The notes under the pieces: model-generated | Database searches by the model: none | What the model saw: only the letters and a program-made list of their open reading frames with translations | Told to the model about the DNA's origin: nothing | Shown here: positions 1-6,507 of the stretch, piece after piece | How the letters are laid out: each line of letters opens with the position of its first letter | How positions within the stretch are numbered: the first letter of the stretch is position 1 | NCBI GenBank assembly: GCA_050330975.1 | Contig: JBHJHK010000445.1 | Span: 1-10,730, forward strand | DNA from: JBHJHK01 sp050330975 | Lineage (GTDB): Bacteria > Pseudomonadota > Gammaproteobacteria > Competibacterales > Competibacteraceae | Direction of reading: 5' to 3' | DNA length: 10,730 nt | Translations under genes and position numbers: made by a program

Positions 1-968
1 ACCCCCATACACACCGCCGCGGTCTCGGGGGCAGCGCGCACCGCCCCCAGCGTCCATCCCATCGCCAACGGCAGCAGGTAAAAGCCCAATAGCCGGATGG
101 CCCCCAGCCGATCCACCAACCCCCCCAACCCCAGGGCCACCGCCGTGGCACAACCGGCGTACAAGGGGTAACAGGCGGCAAAGCCCGCCAGGCTCCAGCC
201 CTTGAGGGTCACCAGGTGGACCTGGTGGAACAACACCCCAGTGATGATAAACGGCGGCGCCAGCAACCCCGGCAGCAAGGCGTAGAACCGCCCGTCGCGC
301 AGTACTTGGCGCCGGGTCCAAGGGGTGACCTCTGGGGCGTCGGCGGCGGTGGACAAACGCTGGGGTCTATCCAAGTGCCGGCGGTGGACGACGCGGCCCA
401 GCCACCACACCGTGGGCAATAGTACCCCCCCTAGGACGATGGCCATGGTCACCCACACCGAACGCCAGGCCATGGTCCCCAACAACACAGCCACCAGCCC
501 CGGCAGCAGGGCTTCGCCGGCGGGAAACCCCAGGGTGGCCACGCTCAACGCCCGGCCCCGCTCGCGGACAAACCATCGCCCCATGGCGGTGATGGCCAAA
601 TGGCTCATCATGCCCTGGCCTCCCAGGCGCAGGCCGTACAACGCCAGCCCCAGTCCCAGGAGGGTTTCCACCTGGGCCATCACCAGGGCAAAGGCCACCA
701 AGGCCCCCAGGGTCACCAGACTCAGGGCCACCAGGGAAAAGCGATCCGCCAGCTTCCCCAGCCAGACCAGGGTTGCGGCGCTCGCCACCGTGGCCAGGGT
801 GTACAAACCTCCAAAGGCGCCGTGACTCAAGTTCAGTTCGGCCCGCAATTCCCCGGCGAAGAGGGAAATGAAATAGGTCTGGCCGATGCTCGAGCCAAAG
901 GCCAGTACAAAGCCCAGCCCCAGGGCCGGGGCGGCGCGATGGAGGAAACGGAAAAAGCCCAACGACAT
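1..968 (-). CDS. MFS transporter, C-terminus cut by window edge
   Basis: Inner-membrane secondary transporter of the major facilitator superfamily; substrate not recognisable. Reading the minus strand from ATG at 968-966 gives 322 residues without a stop to the window edge, so the last one or two helices are missing. The protein starts MSLGFFRFLHRAAPALGLG and is a run of hydrophobic helices. Between helices 2 and 3 it has the MFS signature GKLADRFS, and the second half carries the matching GGLVDRLGAIR, the duplicated cytoplasmic-loop motif of the family. An AAGGT ribosome-binding site lies 5-6 bases before the ATG. The gene follows the cytochrome b561 gene by 69 bp on the same strand and probably belongs to that operon. 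The family call is firm; the substrate is open, with monocarboxylate-type carriers or drug efflux both possible. Confidence 0.9.
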   Translation of the reverse strand, partial: MSLGFFRFLHRAAPALGLGFVLAFGSSIGQTYFISLFAGELRAELNLSHGAFGGLYTLATVASAATLVWLGKLADRFSLVALSLVTLGALVAFALVMAQVETLLGLGLALYGLRLGGQGMMSHLAITAMGRWFVRERGRALSVATLGFPAGEALLPGLVAVLLGTMAWRSVWVTMAIVLGGVLLPTVWWLGRVVHRRHLDRPQRLSTAADAPEVTPWTRRQVLRDGRFYALLPGLLAPPFIITGVLFHQVHLVTLKGWSLAGFAACYPLYAGCATAVALGLGGLVDRLGAIRLLGFYLLPLAMGWTLGAVRAAPETAAVCMG

Positions 969-1037
969 GGCGACCTTTTGAGTTGGTCCCGTCGCCGACG
1001 GGGGAAGTGGGGGCGCGGTGGCCGACGATGCTGAGCC

Positions 1038-1670
1038 TCACCGCCCCGGGCTATGGTCCCGGGCCTTTGCACGGGCGACCCAGCGCCGCCCGGTGATCAT
1101 GGCTCCCACCAGGTTCTCCCCCTTGTGGAGGGCGTAGAACGCCACGGCGACGACGTGAAGGCCGCTGACCAGCCACAGAACGTCGATGGCGTTGCGGTGG
1201 AGCCAGGGCATGATGGCTTGAACGGTGGGGCCGAGGCGCTGATACAAGGGGGCGTCGAAGAAGATATCGTCGCTCATGAAAAGCCCCGACAGCCCCTGGA
1301 GGAGAGCCAATCCCAGGAGCAAGAGCGTGGCCCAGCCCCCCACGGGGTTATGGCCGTACCAATGGCTGGGAAGGCGGGTGGGCAGGGTGCGGGCGTAGGC
1401 CAAAACCGCCCGGGGGGAGCGGACAAAGCGGCCAAAGCGGGCGGTGCTCGGGCCGATCCAACCCCATCCCAGGCGCACCCCCAGCACCAAGAGCCAGGCA
1501 TAGCCAATAAAGGCGTGCCACACCACGTAATGGACCCCCCCCTGGGCGGTGAGCCAAGCCGCGACCAAAAGCCCCACCAAGGCCCAGTGACAACCCCGCA
1601 CCACGGGGTCCCACACCGGGCGCAGGGCGATGTCGGCCTCGGGCGGGCCCTCGGCGGCGGTGCGTTTCAT
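1038..1670 (-). CDS. Cytochrome b561 / Ni-Fe hydrogenase b-type cytochrome family protein
   Basis: Predicted di-haem, four-helix membrane cytochrome of 210 residues, the usual size of the bacterial b561 family, which passes electrons between the quinone pool and a partner protein. Visible marks: an N-terminal PVWDPVVRGCHW with His28, WHAFIGY with His52 in helix 2, the GHNPVGG motif at 107-113 typical of this family, helix 4 with His158 and His172, and a closing H-KGENLVGAMITG. His28, His52, His158 and His172 are reasonable haem ligands. Its ATG overlaps the stop of the chromate transporter gene (ATGA at 1670-1667), so the two are probably translationally coupled. No hydrogenase, cytochrome c or molybdopterin partner gene is in view, so the electron partner is unknown. 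A role tied to oxyanion reduction next to ChrA is inference only. Confidence 0.88.
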   Translation of the reverse strand: MKRTAAEGPPEADIALRPVWDPVVRGCHWALVGLLVAAWLTAQGGVHYVVWHAFIGYAWLLVLGVRLGWGWIGPSTARFGRFVRSPRAVLAYARTLPTRLPSHWYGHNPVGGWATLLLLGLALLQGLSGLFMSDDIFFDAPLYQRLGPTVQAIMPWLHRNAIDVLWLVSGLHVVAVAFYALHKGENLVGAMITGRRWVARAKARDHSPGR

Positions 1671-2935
1671 CCCACCATGGGGCTGGGGTCAACACCCAAG
1701 GCCCCCAGGGCCCCACCGATCGAGGCCCCCAGCACCACCACCAACCAGGGGGGCCACTGCCACAGTACTAAAAGCCCCCAAGCCCCCAGGGCGATGATGG
1801 CCTGGGTGTGGTCTGTCACCCCCTGGATCAGGACCGGGTCGTAAAACGTGGCCAACAACAACCCCACCACGGCGGCGTTGACCCCGGCCATGGCGCCGTG
1901 GGCCCGCTTTAGGGTCCGCAGACGAGCCCAAAAGGCCAGGATGCCCAGCAGTAACAGCGCCCCGGGGAGGAAGACCATCACCAGTGCCACGACGGCGGCC
2001 ACAAGCCCCCCCTGGGGATGGGCTGCCCCCAGGAAAGCGGCAAAGCTAAACATAGGGCCCGGCAGGGCCTGGGCGGCGCCGTAGCCGGCGATGAAGGTCT
2101 CGGCGTCCAAGGCGCCAGGGCCCACCACCTGAGCCTGGAGCAACGGTAGCACCACGTGGCCACCGCCGAACACCAGCGCCCCCACTTGGTAGAACTGGCT
2201 GGCCAACCCCAGCAGGGGATCTTGACTGTAGCTGGCCGCCCAGGGAAGCCCCACCAACAACAGAGCGAACAAAACCAGTGCCCCCACCGCAAGCCCGGAG
2301 GTGGTGGTGGGCAAGGTGCGATCGGCTTTGCCGTCGGCGGCGATGAGCCAAAGGCCCAGCAAGGCGCCGGCTGCAATCACCCCCAACTGGGTGGTGGCTC
2401 CCGTCAGCGCCAGGGTGACCCCGGCGGCCACGAGGGCGATGGAGGCCCGCAGGCGGCCCTGGCAAAGGTGGGACGCCATACCCCACAGCGCCTGGGCCAC
2501 CACCGCCACGACCACCGCCTTGAGGCCGCCCAAAACTCCGGGGACTTGTTGTCCCAGGGCGACGAACCCCAGGGCCGCCAAGATCATCAACAGGGCCGAG
2601 GGGGCGGTAAAGCCCACCCAGGCGGCCAAGGCCCCGGGCAATCCGGCCCGGTAGAGGCCGAGGCCCATACCCACCTGGCTGCTGGCTGGGCCGGGGAGAA
2701 ATTGGCAAAGGGCCACCAACTCCCCGTAGGCCTCGTCATCGATCCAGCGGCGCCGCTCTACGAATTCGGTGCGAAAGTACCCCAAGTGGGCCACCGGACC
2801 ACCGAAGGCCGTGACACCTTGGCGGGCGAAAGCCAGGAACACCTCACGACTGCTGCCGGGTGAAGCGGTGGTGGGTGTGGGTGTGGTTTCTGGGGAGGAC
2901 GGAGGGGACGACGGAGAGGACGACGGAATGGACAA
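1667..2935 (-). CDS. chrA: Chromate transporter, long-chain CHR (ChrA) family
   Basis: Inner-membrane transporter of the CHR superfamily; characterised members expel chromate and give resistance. At 422 residues it is the two-domain long form. The repeated halves are clear: FGGPVAHLGYF (from residue 44) with QFLPGP (78-83) in the first half, and FGGGHVVLPLL (from 256) with QALPGP (289-294) in the second. Hydrophobic helices fill the rest. The frame opens with a TTG at 2935, preceded by CCGGAG about 9 bases upstream and by an in-frame stop shortly before that. A GTG at codon 32, just before the conserved FLAFARQG, is the alternative start. The TTG start adds a Ser/Pro/Thr-rich tail of about 30 residues encoded by short DNA repeats. 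The acetyltransferase gene ends 18 bp upstream and the b561 gene overlaps the stop. Actual substrate is unproven; sulfate or another oxyanion is possible. Confidence 0.9.
   Translation of the reverse strand: MSIPSSSPSSPPSSPETTPTPTTASPGSSREVFLAFARQGVTAFGGPVAHLGYFRTEFVERRRWIDDEAYGELVALCQFLPGPASSQVGMGLGLYRAGLPGALAAWVGFTAPSALLMILAALGFVALGQQVPGVLGGLKAVVVAVVAQALWGMASHLCQGRLRASIALVAAGVTLALTGATTQLGVIAAGALLGLWLIAADGKADRTLPTTTSGLAVGALVLFALLLVGLPWAASYSQDPLLGLASQFYQVGALVFGGGHVVLPLLQAQVVGPGALDAETFIAGYGAAQALPGPMFSFAAFLGAAHPQGGLVAAVVALVMVFLPGALLLLGILAFWARLRTLKRAHGAMAGVNAAVVGLLLATFYDPVLIQGVTDHTQAIIALGAWGLLVLWQWPPWLVVVLGASIGGALGALGVDPSPMVG
2891..2926 (-). repeat. Three 12-bp imperfect tandem units in the 5' end of chrA
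   Basis: On the minus strand the codons read CCG TCG TCC TCT, CCG TCG TCC CCT, CCG TCC TCC CCA: three 12-bp units differing at a few bases, each encoding Pro-Ser-Ser plus Ser or Pro. A GTGTGG-type simple repeat follows at about 2868-2889 and gives the Thr-Pro stretch. Together they produce the low-complexity N-terminus of the transporter if the TTG start is used. Confidence 0.75.
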
Positions 2936-2953
2936 GGGCTGAGGCTCCGGAGA

Positions 2954-3511
2954 TCAACTGGGGTTGGCGGGCCCCGCCGAGCCCGCCGAACCCGAGGAGA
3001 ACAGCGCTTCTAGGTCGAGGCGCGGTACCAGGTCTGGGTCCACCAACCGCAGGTAGTGGACCAGCTTGAGGGCCGCTTCCCGGCGCTGGTAATAACCCGG
3101 CACCCGCTCCACCATCCGGTAGCCCAGGGCGGCGTAGAAGGTCTGGGCCTCGCGGTTGGTGGCCCGGACTTCCAGGTGGATGCGGGCTACGCCGGCGGTG
3201 CGGGCGGTGTGCTCCACCCAGGCCAGCAACTGCTGGCCGATGCCCTGGCGTCGGTAGCCGGGTTTGACGGCCAACAGCAAAAGGTGGGCGTTTTCAAAGC
3301 CACAGCGGAGGATGGCGAAGCCCACCACCCGTCGCTTGCCGGTGCGGGCCACCACCACCACGGTGTCCCGACGGCGCAGCTGTTGGACGATCCGGGGGGT
3401 CGTCCAGCTCCAGGGCAGGCCGGCTTCCACCAAATGGCGGGCCATGAGGGCCAAGCGAGCGGCGTCTTCGTAGCGCGCCAGTTCCAGGGTTATGGGTAGC
3501 TTGGAAACCAC
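2954..3511 (-). CDS. GNAT-family N-acetyltransferase (RimI-like)
   Basis: Cytoplasmic acetyl-CoA-dependent acetyltransferase of about 185 residues. The acetyl-CoA pyrophosphate-binding loop is RRQGIGQ at residues 87-93 in motif A, after the strand LLLLAVKPGY. Motif B follows as NREAQTFYAALGYRMVERVPGYY, very close to the pattern of the ribosomal protein S18 acetyltransferase RimI. The protein is longer than RimI (about 150 residues) and ends in a Gly/Ser/Ala/Pro-rich tail. The frame is open back to 3601, but GTG at 3511 is chosen because AAGGGGA sits 4 bases before it, the family similarity starts soon after, and this start clears the divergent promoter region. It leads the minus-strand unit, 18 bp before chrA. 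The acetyl acceptor (protein N-terminus or small molecule) cannot be told from sequence. Confidence 0.85.
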   Translation of the reverse strand: MVSKLPITLELARYEDAARLALMARHLVEAGLPWSWTTPRIVQQLRRRDTVVVVARTGKRRVVGFAILRCGFENAHLLLLAVKPGYRRQGIGQQLLAWVEHTARTAGVARIHLEVRATNREAQTFYAALGYRMVERVPGYYQRREAALKLVHYLRLVDPDLVPRLDLEALFSSGSAGSAGPANPS

Positions 3512-3543
3512 GGCGTCCCCTTTGCGGCCGGAATGTGGTTGCC

Positions 3544-3572
3544 AGTGTACGCCCCTTGGCGGTTGCAATAAA
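3544..3572 (-). promoter_or_regulatory. Weak candidate promoter for the acetyltransferase-chrA unit
   Basis: On the minus strand a -10-like TACACT (3549-3544) lies 17 bases downstream of a poor -35-like TTTATT (3572-3567), with expected transcription start near 3537, upstream of the GTG at 3511. The matches are modest. The location between divergent genes is the main support. No convincing promoter for ilvE was found in the same gap (3512-3645). Confidence 0.25.
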
Positions 3573-3645
3573 CTGCGAAATGGCATTTGCTGAAGGGCCA
3601 CTTTCGCTTTTGCGCGCCAACCGCTTGTCCAAGATGGAATTTCCC

Positions 3646-4761
3646 ATGAACCCCCTCCATGATCTGACCCTAGAGAAGCGTTCCCACTCCCAACGCCCCC
3701 AAGGCGCCGCCAAGGTCGCCTTCGGCAGCGTCTTTGCCGACCACATGTTCACCCTCGACTACAGCGACGGCCGCTGGCACAGCCCCCGCATCCGCCCCTA
3801 CGGCCCCATCGCCCTCGACCCGGCCTGTGCTACGTTGCACTACGGCCAGACGGTCTTCGAAGGCCTCAAGGCCTTTGCCGGCGTCGATGGTCGCGTGCGG
3901 CTGTTTCGCCCCGACGCCAATGCCAAGCGGTTGGCGGATTCCTGCCGGCGGATGTGTATCCCCCCCGTGGACCCGGAGCTATTCGTCGCCGCCGTTAGAG
4001 CATTGGTGGGCGTAGACCGGGCTTGGGTGCCCCACGAGCCCGGCCATTCCCTCTACATCCGGCCGGTGCTCTTCGCCACCGAGTCCCACCTGGAGGTGCG
4101 GCCGTCCCAGACCTTTCAACTGGTCGTCTTCACCGCCCCCGTGGGGGCCTACCTAGACGTCTCAGCGGTGGCCTTGAAGGTCCAAACCGAGTTCTGCCGG
4201 GCGGCGCCCGGGGGGGTGGGGGCGGCCAAGACCGCCGGTAACTACGCCGCGAGCTTGTTACCCACCGCCGTGAGCCAAGCCGAGGGTTATCACCAGACCC
4301 TGTGGCTCGACGGTGCCTCCCGCCGCTACGTGGAGGAGGCAGGCTACATGAACGTGTTTTTCCTCATCGACGACACCGTTATCACCCCGCCCCTGGGGGG
4401 GACCATCCTCCCCGGGGTGACCCGGGATTGCGCCTTGACCCTACTGCGCCAGCGGGGGCAGCAAGTCGAAGAGCGACCCATCACCATCGACGAAGTGTTC
4501 GCCGCCTCGGAGACCGGAAGGTTGCGGGAGGTCTTTGGCACCGGCACCGCTGCCGTGGTGTCGGCGGTGGGCAAGATCGCCTGGGAGGGTCGGGAACTGG
4601 TGGTCAACCATGGCCAACCGGGGCCCCTCACCACCGCCTTGGGGGAGGAGATCACCGCCATCCAGCGGGGGCGGTTGGCGGACGCGTGGGGGTGGACGGT
4701 GGTGGTGGACGACACCGCTTTGCCCGCGGCCTCTGACCCTGCCGTCCCAGTGGCCCCTTGA
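3646..4761 (+). CDS. ilvE: Branched-chain amino acid aminotransferase (group II type)
   Basis: PLP-dependent fold-type IV aminotransferase that interconverts Leu, Ile and Val with their 2-oxo acids using glutamate / 2-oxoglutarate, in the cytoplasm. From ATG 3646 it has 371 residues, normal for the longer group II form shared with eukaryotic BCATs. Diagnostic stretches: FGSVFADHMFTLDYSDG near the N-terminus, LHYGQTVFEGLKAF, SLYIRPVLF, GGVGAAKTAGNYA with Lys195 as the expected Schiff-base lysine, EAGYMNVFF (the family's E-G-x-MN motif), and GTGTAAVVSAVG for phosphate binding. In-frame starts exist at 3535 and 3634. 3646 fits the conserved N-terminus best, although no starting codon here has a strong ribosome-binding site. 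It stands alone on its strand, transcribed away from the acetyltransferase gene. No other ilv or leu genes are nearby. Confidence 0.93.
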   Translation: MNPLHDLTLEKRSHSQRPQGAAKVAFGSVFADHMFTLDYSDGRWHSPRIRPYGPIALDPACATLHYGQTVFEGLKAFAGVDGRVRLFRPDANAKRLADSCRRMCIPPVDPELFVAAVRALVGVDRAWVPHEPGHSLYIRPVLFATESHLEVRPSQTFQLVVFTAPVGAYLDVSAVALKVQTEFCRAAPGGVGAAKTAGNYAASLLPTAVSQAEGYHQTLWLDGASRRYVEEAGYMNVFFLIDDTVITPPLGGTILPGVTRDCALTLLRQRGQQVEERPITIDEVFAASETGRLREVFGTGTAAVVSAVGKIAWEGRELVVNHGQPGPLTTALGEEITAIQRGRLADAWGWTVVVDDTALPAASDPAVPVAP

Positions 4762-4777
4762 GGGCCAGTGGTTCCCG

Positions 4778-4808
4778 TTGTTCATCGGTTTCAATAACGG
4801 GTTACAAT
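4778..4808 (+). promoter_or_regulatory. Candidate sigma70 promoter of the small secreted-protein gene
   Basis: A near-consensus -10, TACAAT, lies at 4803-4808. Upstream, TTGTTC (4778-4783, spacer 19) or TTCATC (4781-4786, spacer 16) could act as -35. A start near 4815 would leave a leader of about 30 bases to the ATG at 4846. An in-frame ATG at 4807 falls inside the -10 itself, which argues against that earlier translation start. Confidence 0.5.
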
Positions 4809-4845
4809 GGCCACAAGACCCATCCAACACGGAGTGTGCCTCGCC

Positions 4846-5178
4846 ATGTCAACTGCCGTACGTCTGTTCCTGTGGTCGATGCTAATCACCCTCGTCGCCG
4901 GCCCCGCGTTGGCGTGGGAGTACCAGGTGGTGCGCCGCGGCGCCATCACCTACGCCGAGGGGCTTCCACCCCGGGATCTCACCTATCCTCCCCAGGGGGA
5001 ACCCGCCGTGGAAATCGGTGCCGACCAACAGCCCATGGGTGAGTTGATCACCCTGGAACAGCTGCGGGAAAACATCCAGGAAACCCCCCACCTGATCATC
5101 ATTCCCGGTCGCGAGTCGGCCAACGTCAACGCCGTGCGCATCCGCCGCGAGCCGGATACCGTGGGCGGTTTTCGCTAG
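4846..5178 (+). CDS. Small secreted protein of unknown function
   Basis: A 110-residue protein with a clear Sec signal peptide: MSTAVRLFLW, a hydrophobic core, then a likely cleavage after GPALA near residue 23. The mature part (about 87 residues, starting WEYQVVRRG) has no cysteine, no second membrane segment and no lipobox, so it should be a soluble periplasmic or secreted protein. It is Pro-rich at first (PPRDLTYPPQGEP), then has a short amphipathic stretch (ELITLEQLRENIQ), and ends in a basic/acidic segment with GGFR. I do not recognise the family. The start at 4846 is chosen because a GGAG lies upstream, the signal peptide begins there, and the promoter-like -10 overlaps the earlier ATG at 4807. 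It lies 84 bp after ilvE and converges with tadA, sharing the CTAG at 5175-5178. Confidence 0.75.
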   Translation: MSTAVRLFLWSMLITLVAGPALAWEYQVVRRGAITYAEGLPPRDLTYPPQGEPAVEIGADQQPMGELITLEQLRENIQETPHLIIIPGRESANVNAVRIRREPDTVGGFR

Positions 5179-5678
5179 GGGTGGGATCGGTTGTCGCCGC
5201 CCCGGCGCCGGCGGCGGAAGAAGGTCCGCAGCGCCGCGCCACAGGCCTCGGCCAACACCCCGCCCTCCACCGTCAGGTGGTGGTTGAAGTGGGGCAGGGC
5301 GGGGAGGTCTAGCGTCGAACCACAGGCGCCGCTGCGGGGCTCAAAGGCGCCGAACACCAGCCGCTCCAGGCGGGCGTGGATGGCGGCACCGATGCACATG
5401 GCACAGGGCTCCAGGGTGACGTAGAGGGTGCAACCGGGCAAGCGGTAGTTGCCCAACCGCAAGGCCGCCTGGCGCAGGGCGTTGATCTCGGCATGGGCTG
5501 TGGGGTCGAGGCGAGACAACGAACTGTTGCGCCCTTGTCCCACCAGGCGTCCCTGGAAGACCACCACCGCCCCTACGGGGACTTCACCGTCCGCTGCGGC
5601 GCGGTGGGCCAGGGCCAAAGCCAGGTGCATCCACTGGCGATCCCGGGCGGCTGGGTCCACGGCTGTTCGATTCCCCAC
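5175..5678 (-). CDS. tadA: tRNA-specific adenosine deaminase (A34 to inosine)
   Basis: Zinc-dependent deaminase that converts adenosine 34 of tRNA-Arg(ACG) to inosine; usually essential. The 167 residues match TadA in size and motifs: HAE at 62-64 (His62 zinc ligand, Glu64 proton shuttle), PCAMC at 91-95 (Cys92 and Cys95 zinc ligands), the early EVPVGAVVV, RNSSLSRLDPTAHAE, and FGAFEPRSGACGS. The C-terminus is Arg-rich (FFRRRRRGG), fitting RNA contact. The frame starts with GTG at 5678, with AAGGA 11 bases upstream. An ATG at codon 17, close to the usual N-terminus (WMHLALALAHRA), is an alternative. Its start is 14 bp from that of the LasT-like methyltransferase on the opposite strand. Its TAG stop overlaps the stop of the small secreted-protein gene. 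Confidence 0.94.
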   Translation of the reverse strand: MGNRTAVDPAARDRQWMHLALALAHRAAADGEVPVGAVVVFQGRLVGQGRNSSLSRLDPTAHAEINALRQAALRLGNYRLPGCTLYVTLEPCAMCIGAAIHARLERLVFGAFEPRSGACGSTLDLPALPHFNHHLTVEGGVLAEACGAALRTFFRRRRRGGDNRSHP

Positions 5679-5692
5679 GGGTATTCGATTCC
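5666..5692. repeat. 9-bp direct repeat TTCGATTCC between tadA and the methyltransferase gene
   Basis: TTCGATTCC occurs at 5666-5674 and again at 5684-5692, an 18-bp period with both copies on the same strand. The first copy lies inside the extreme 5' end of tadA and the second abuts the TTG start of the methyltransferase gene. It may be a regulator site or a short duplication; nothing else in the 14-bp gap looks like a strong promoter. Confidence 0.6.
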
Positions 5693-6490
5693 TTGGAGCT
5701 GATCTTTGTCTTGCACGCCCCCAAGCGGGGGGAAAACGTCGGCGCCGCGGCCAGGGCGCTGCGGGCCCTGGGCGTTGGGACCCTGCGACTGGTGGCCACC
5801 ACCTGTCACCGCGAACCCGCCGCCCGCTGGCTGGCGGTGGGGGCCGAGGACGTGCTCGCCACGGCGCCGTGCTTTGCCACCCTAGACGCCGCCCTGGCCG
5901 ATGTGGACCTCGCCATCGCCACCACGGCCAAGGCCCGGGCCAAGCGCCATTACCCCGTAGACCCCGAGGCGTTGGGGGCGTTGCTGGCCACCAAGGGCCC
6001 CAGCGTTCGCCGCGCCGCCGTGGTATTTGGCCCCGAAGACCGGGGTTTGTCCAACGCCGAGTTGGCGCGTTGTGATCTATTGTCCACCATCCCTTTGGCG
6101 GTTCCCTACCCCTCCCTCAACCTGGGGCAGGCGGTGATGCTCTACGCCTATGCCCTGAGGGGCCTGGGGGAGACCAAAACCGCCGCCCCCCGGGAGACGG
6201 CGCGCCCCGGGGCGGGGGAGTTGGCGGTGTTGCGCCAAGGGCTGTTGGCGTTGTCGGCCCGGGCGGGGGACGACCGCGACGGCAAGCGCCGCCGCTGGCT
6301 CTTGGATCGGCTGGTTTGGCTGGAGGCCCGGGATGTGCGCTTTCTCCACGAGCTGTGTCGGGGGCTGTTGCGGACGGGGTCACCAGAGGCTTTGGCGCCT
6401 CCGGCCAGGGGCTTGGGCTGCGACCTCGACGGGGCGGACGACGACGCCCACGACCACGACCACGACCCGGCGGACTCGGCCAAGGAGTGA
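5693..6490 (+). CDS. LasT-like SPOUT RNA 2'-O-methyltransferase (TrmH family, group 1)
   Basis: SAM-dependent RNA ribose methyltransferase with the knotted SPOUT fold. Motif 1 is APKRGENVGAAARALRALG (9-27), motif 2 VFGPEDRGLSN (111-121), and motif 3 YPSLNLGQAVMLYAY (139-153). The stretches EPAARWLAVGAEDV and ATTAKARAKRHYPVDP recall E. coli LasT (YjtD) more than TrmJ, to which LasT is related; this comparison is from memory. The first 230 residues cover the family length. The rest is an extra tail with an Asp/His cluster (DDDAHDHDHD, residues 249-258). The start is TTG 5693; no in-frame ATG or GTG lies close upstream. TrmJ proper makes Cm/Um at tRNA position 32, while the target of LasT-type proteins is less certain. 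It is divergent from tadA and converges with the peroxiredoxin gene 17 bp on. Confidence 0.88.
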   Translation: MELIFVLHAPKRGENVGAAARALRALGVGTLRLVATTCHREPAARWLAVGAEDVLATAPCFATLDAALADVDLAIATTAKARAKRHYPVDPEALGALLATKGPSVRRAAVVFGPEDRGLSNAELARCDLLSTIPLAVPYPSLNLGQAVMLYAYALRGLGETKTAAPRETARPGAGELAVLRQGLLALSARAGDDRDGKRRRWLLDRLVWLEARDVRFLHELCRGLLRTGSPEALAPPARGLGCDLDGADDDAHDHDHDPADSAKE

Positions 6491-6507
6491 TGGAGGGTGA
6501 GGCGGCC

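Noticed and set aside
988..1002. Perfect hairpin CCCGTC-GCC-GACGGG between the cytochrome b561 and MFS genes as an intrinsic terminator
   Set aside because: No T-tract follows on either strand; an RNA stem-loop is possible but termination is not supported.
1053..2863. Plus-strand open frames opposite the cytochrome b561 and chrA genes
   Set aside because: They mirror the real genes, are rich in Gly, Gln, Pro and His, and have no signals of their own.
4751..4767. Stem-loop TGGCCC-N5-GGGCCA over the ilvE stop as a terminator
   Set aside because: Six-base stem with no T-run after it; too weak to call.
5661..5692. tRNA T-arm-like words (GTTCGATTCC) between tadA and the methyltransferase gene
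   Set aside because: No acceptor stem, D-arm or anticodon arm can be built around them; they are better described as a short direct repeat.
5693..6490. Naming the SPOUT methyltransferase trmJ
   Set aside because: Family motifs are shared, but the EPAARW and ATTAKARAKRHY stretches look like LasT (YjtD), so the specific symbol is withheld.
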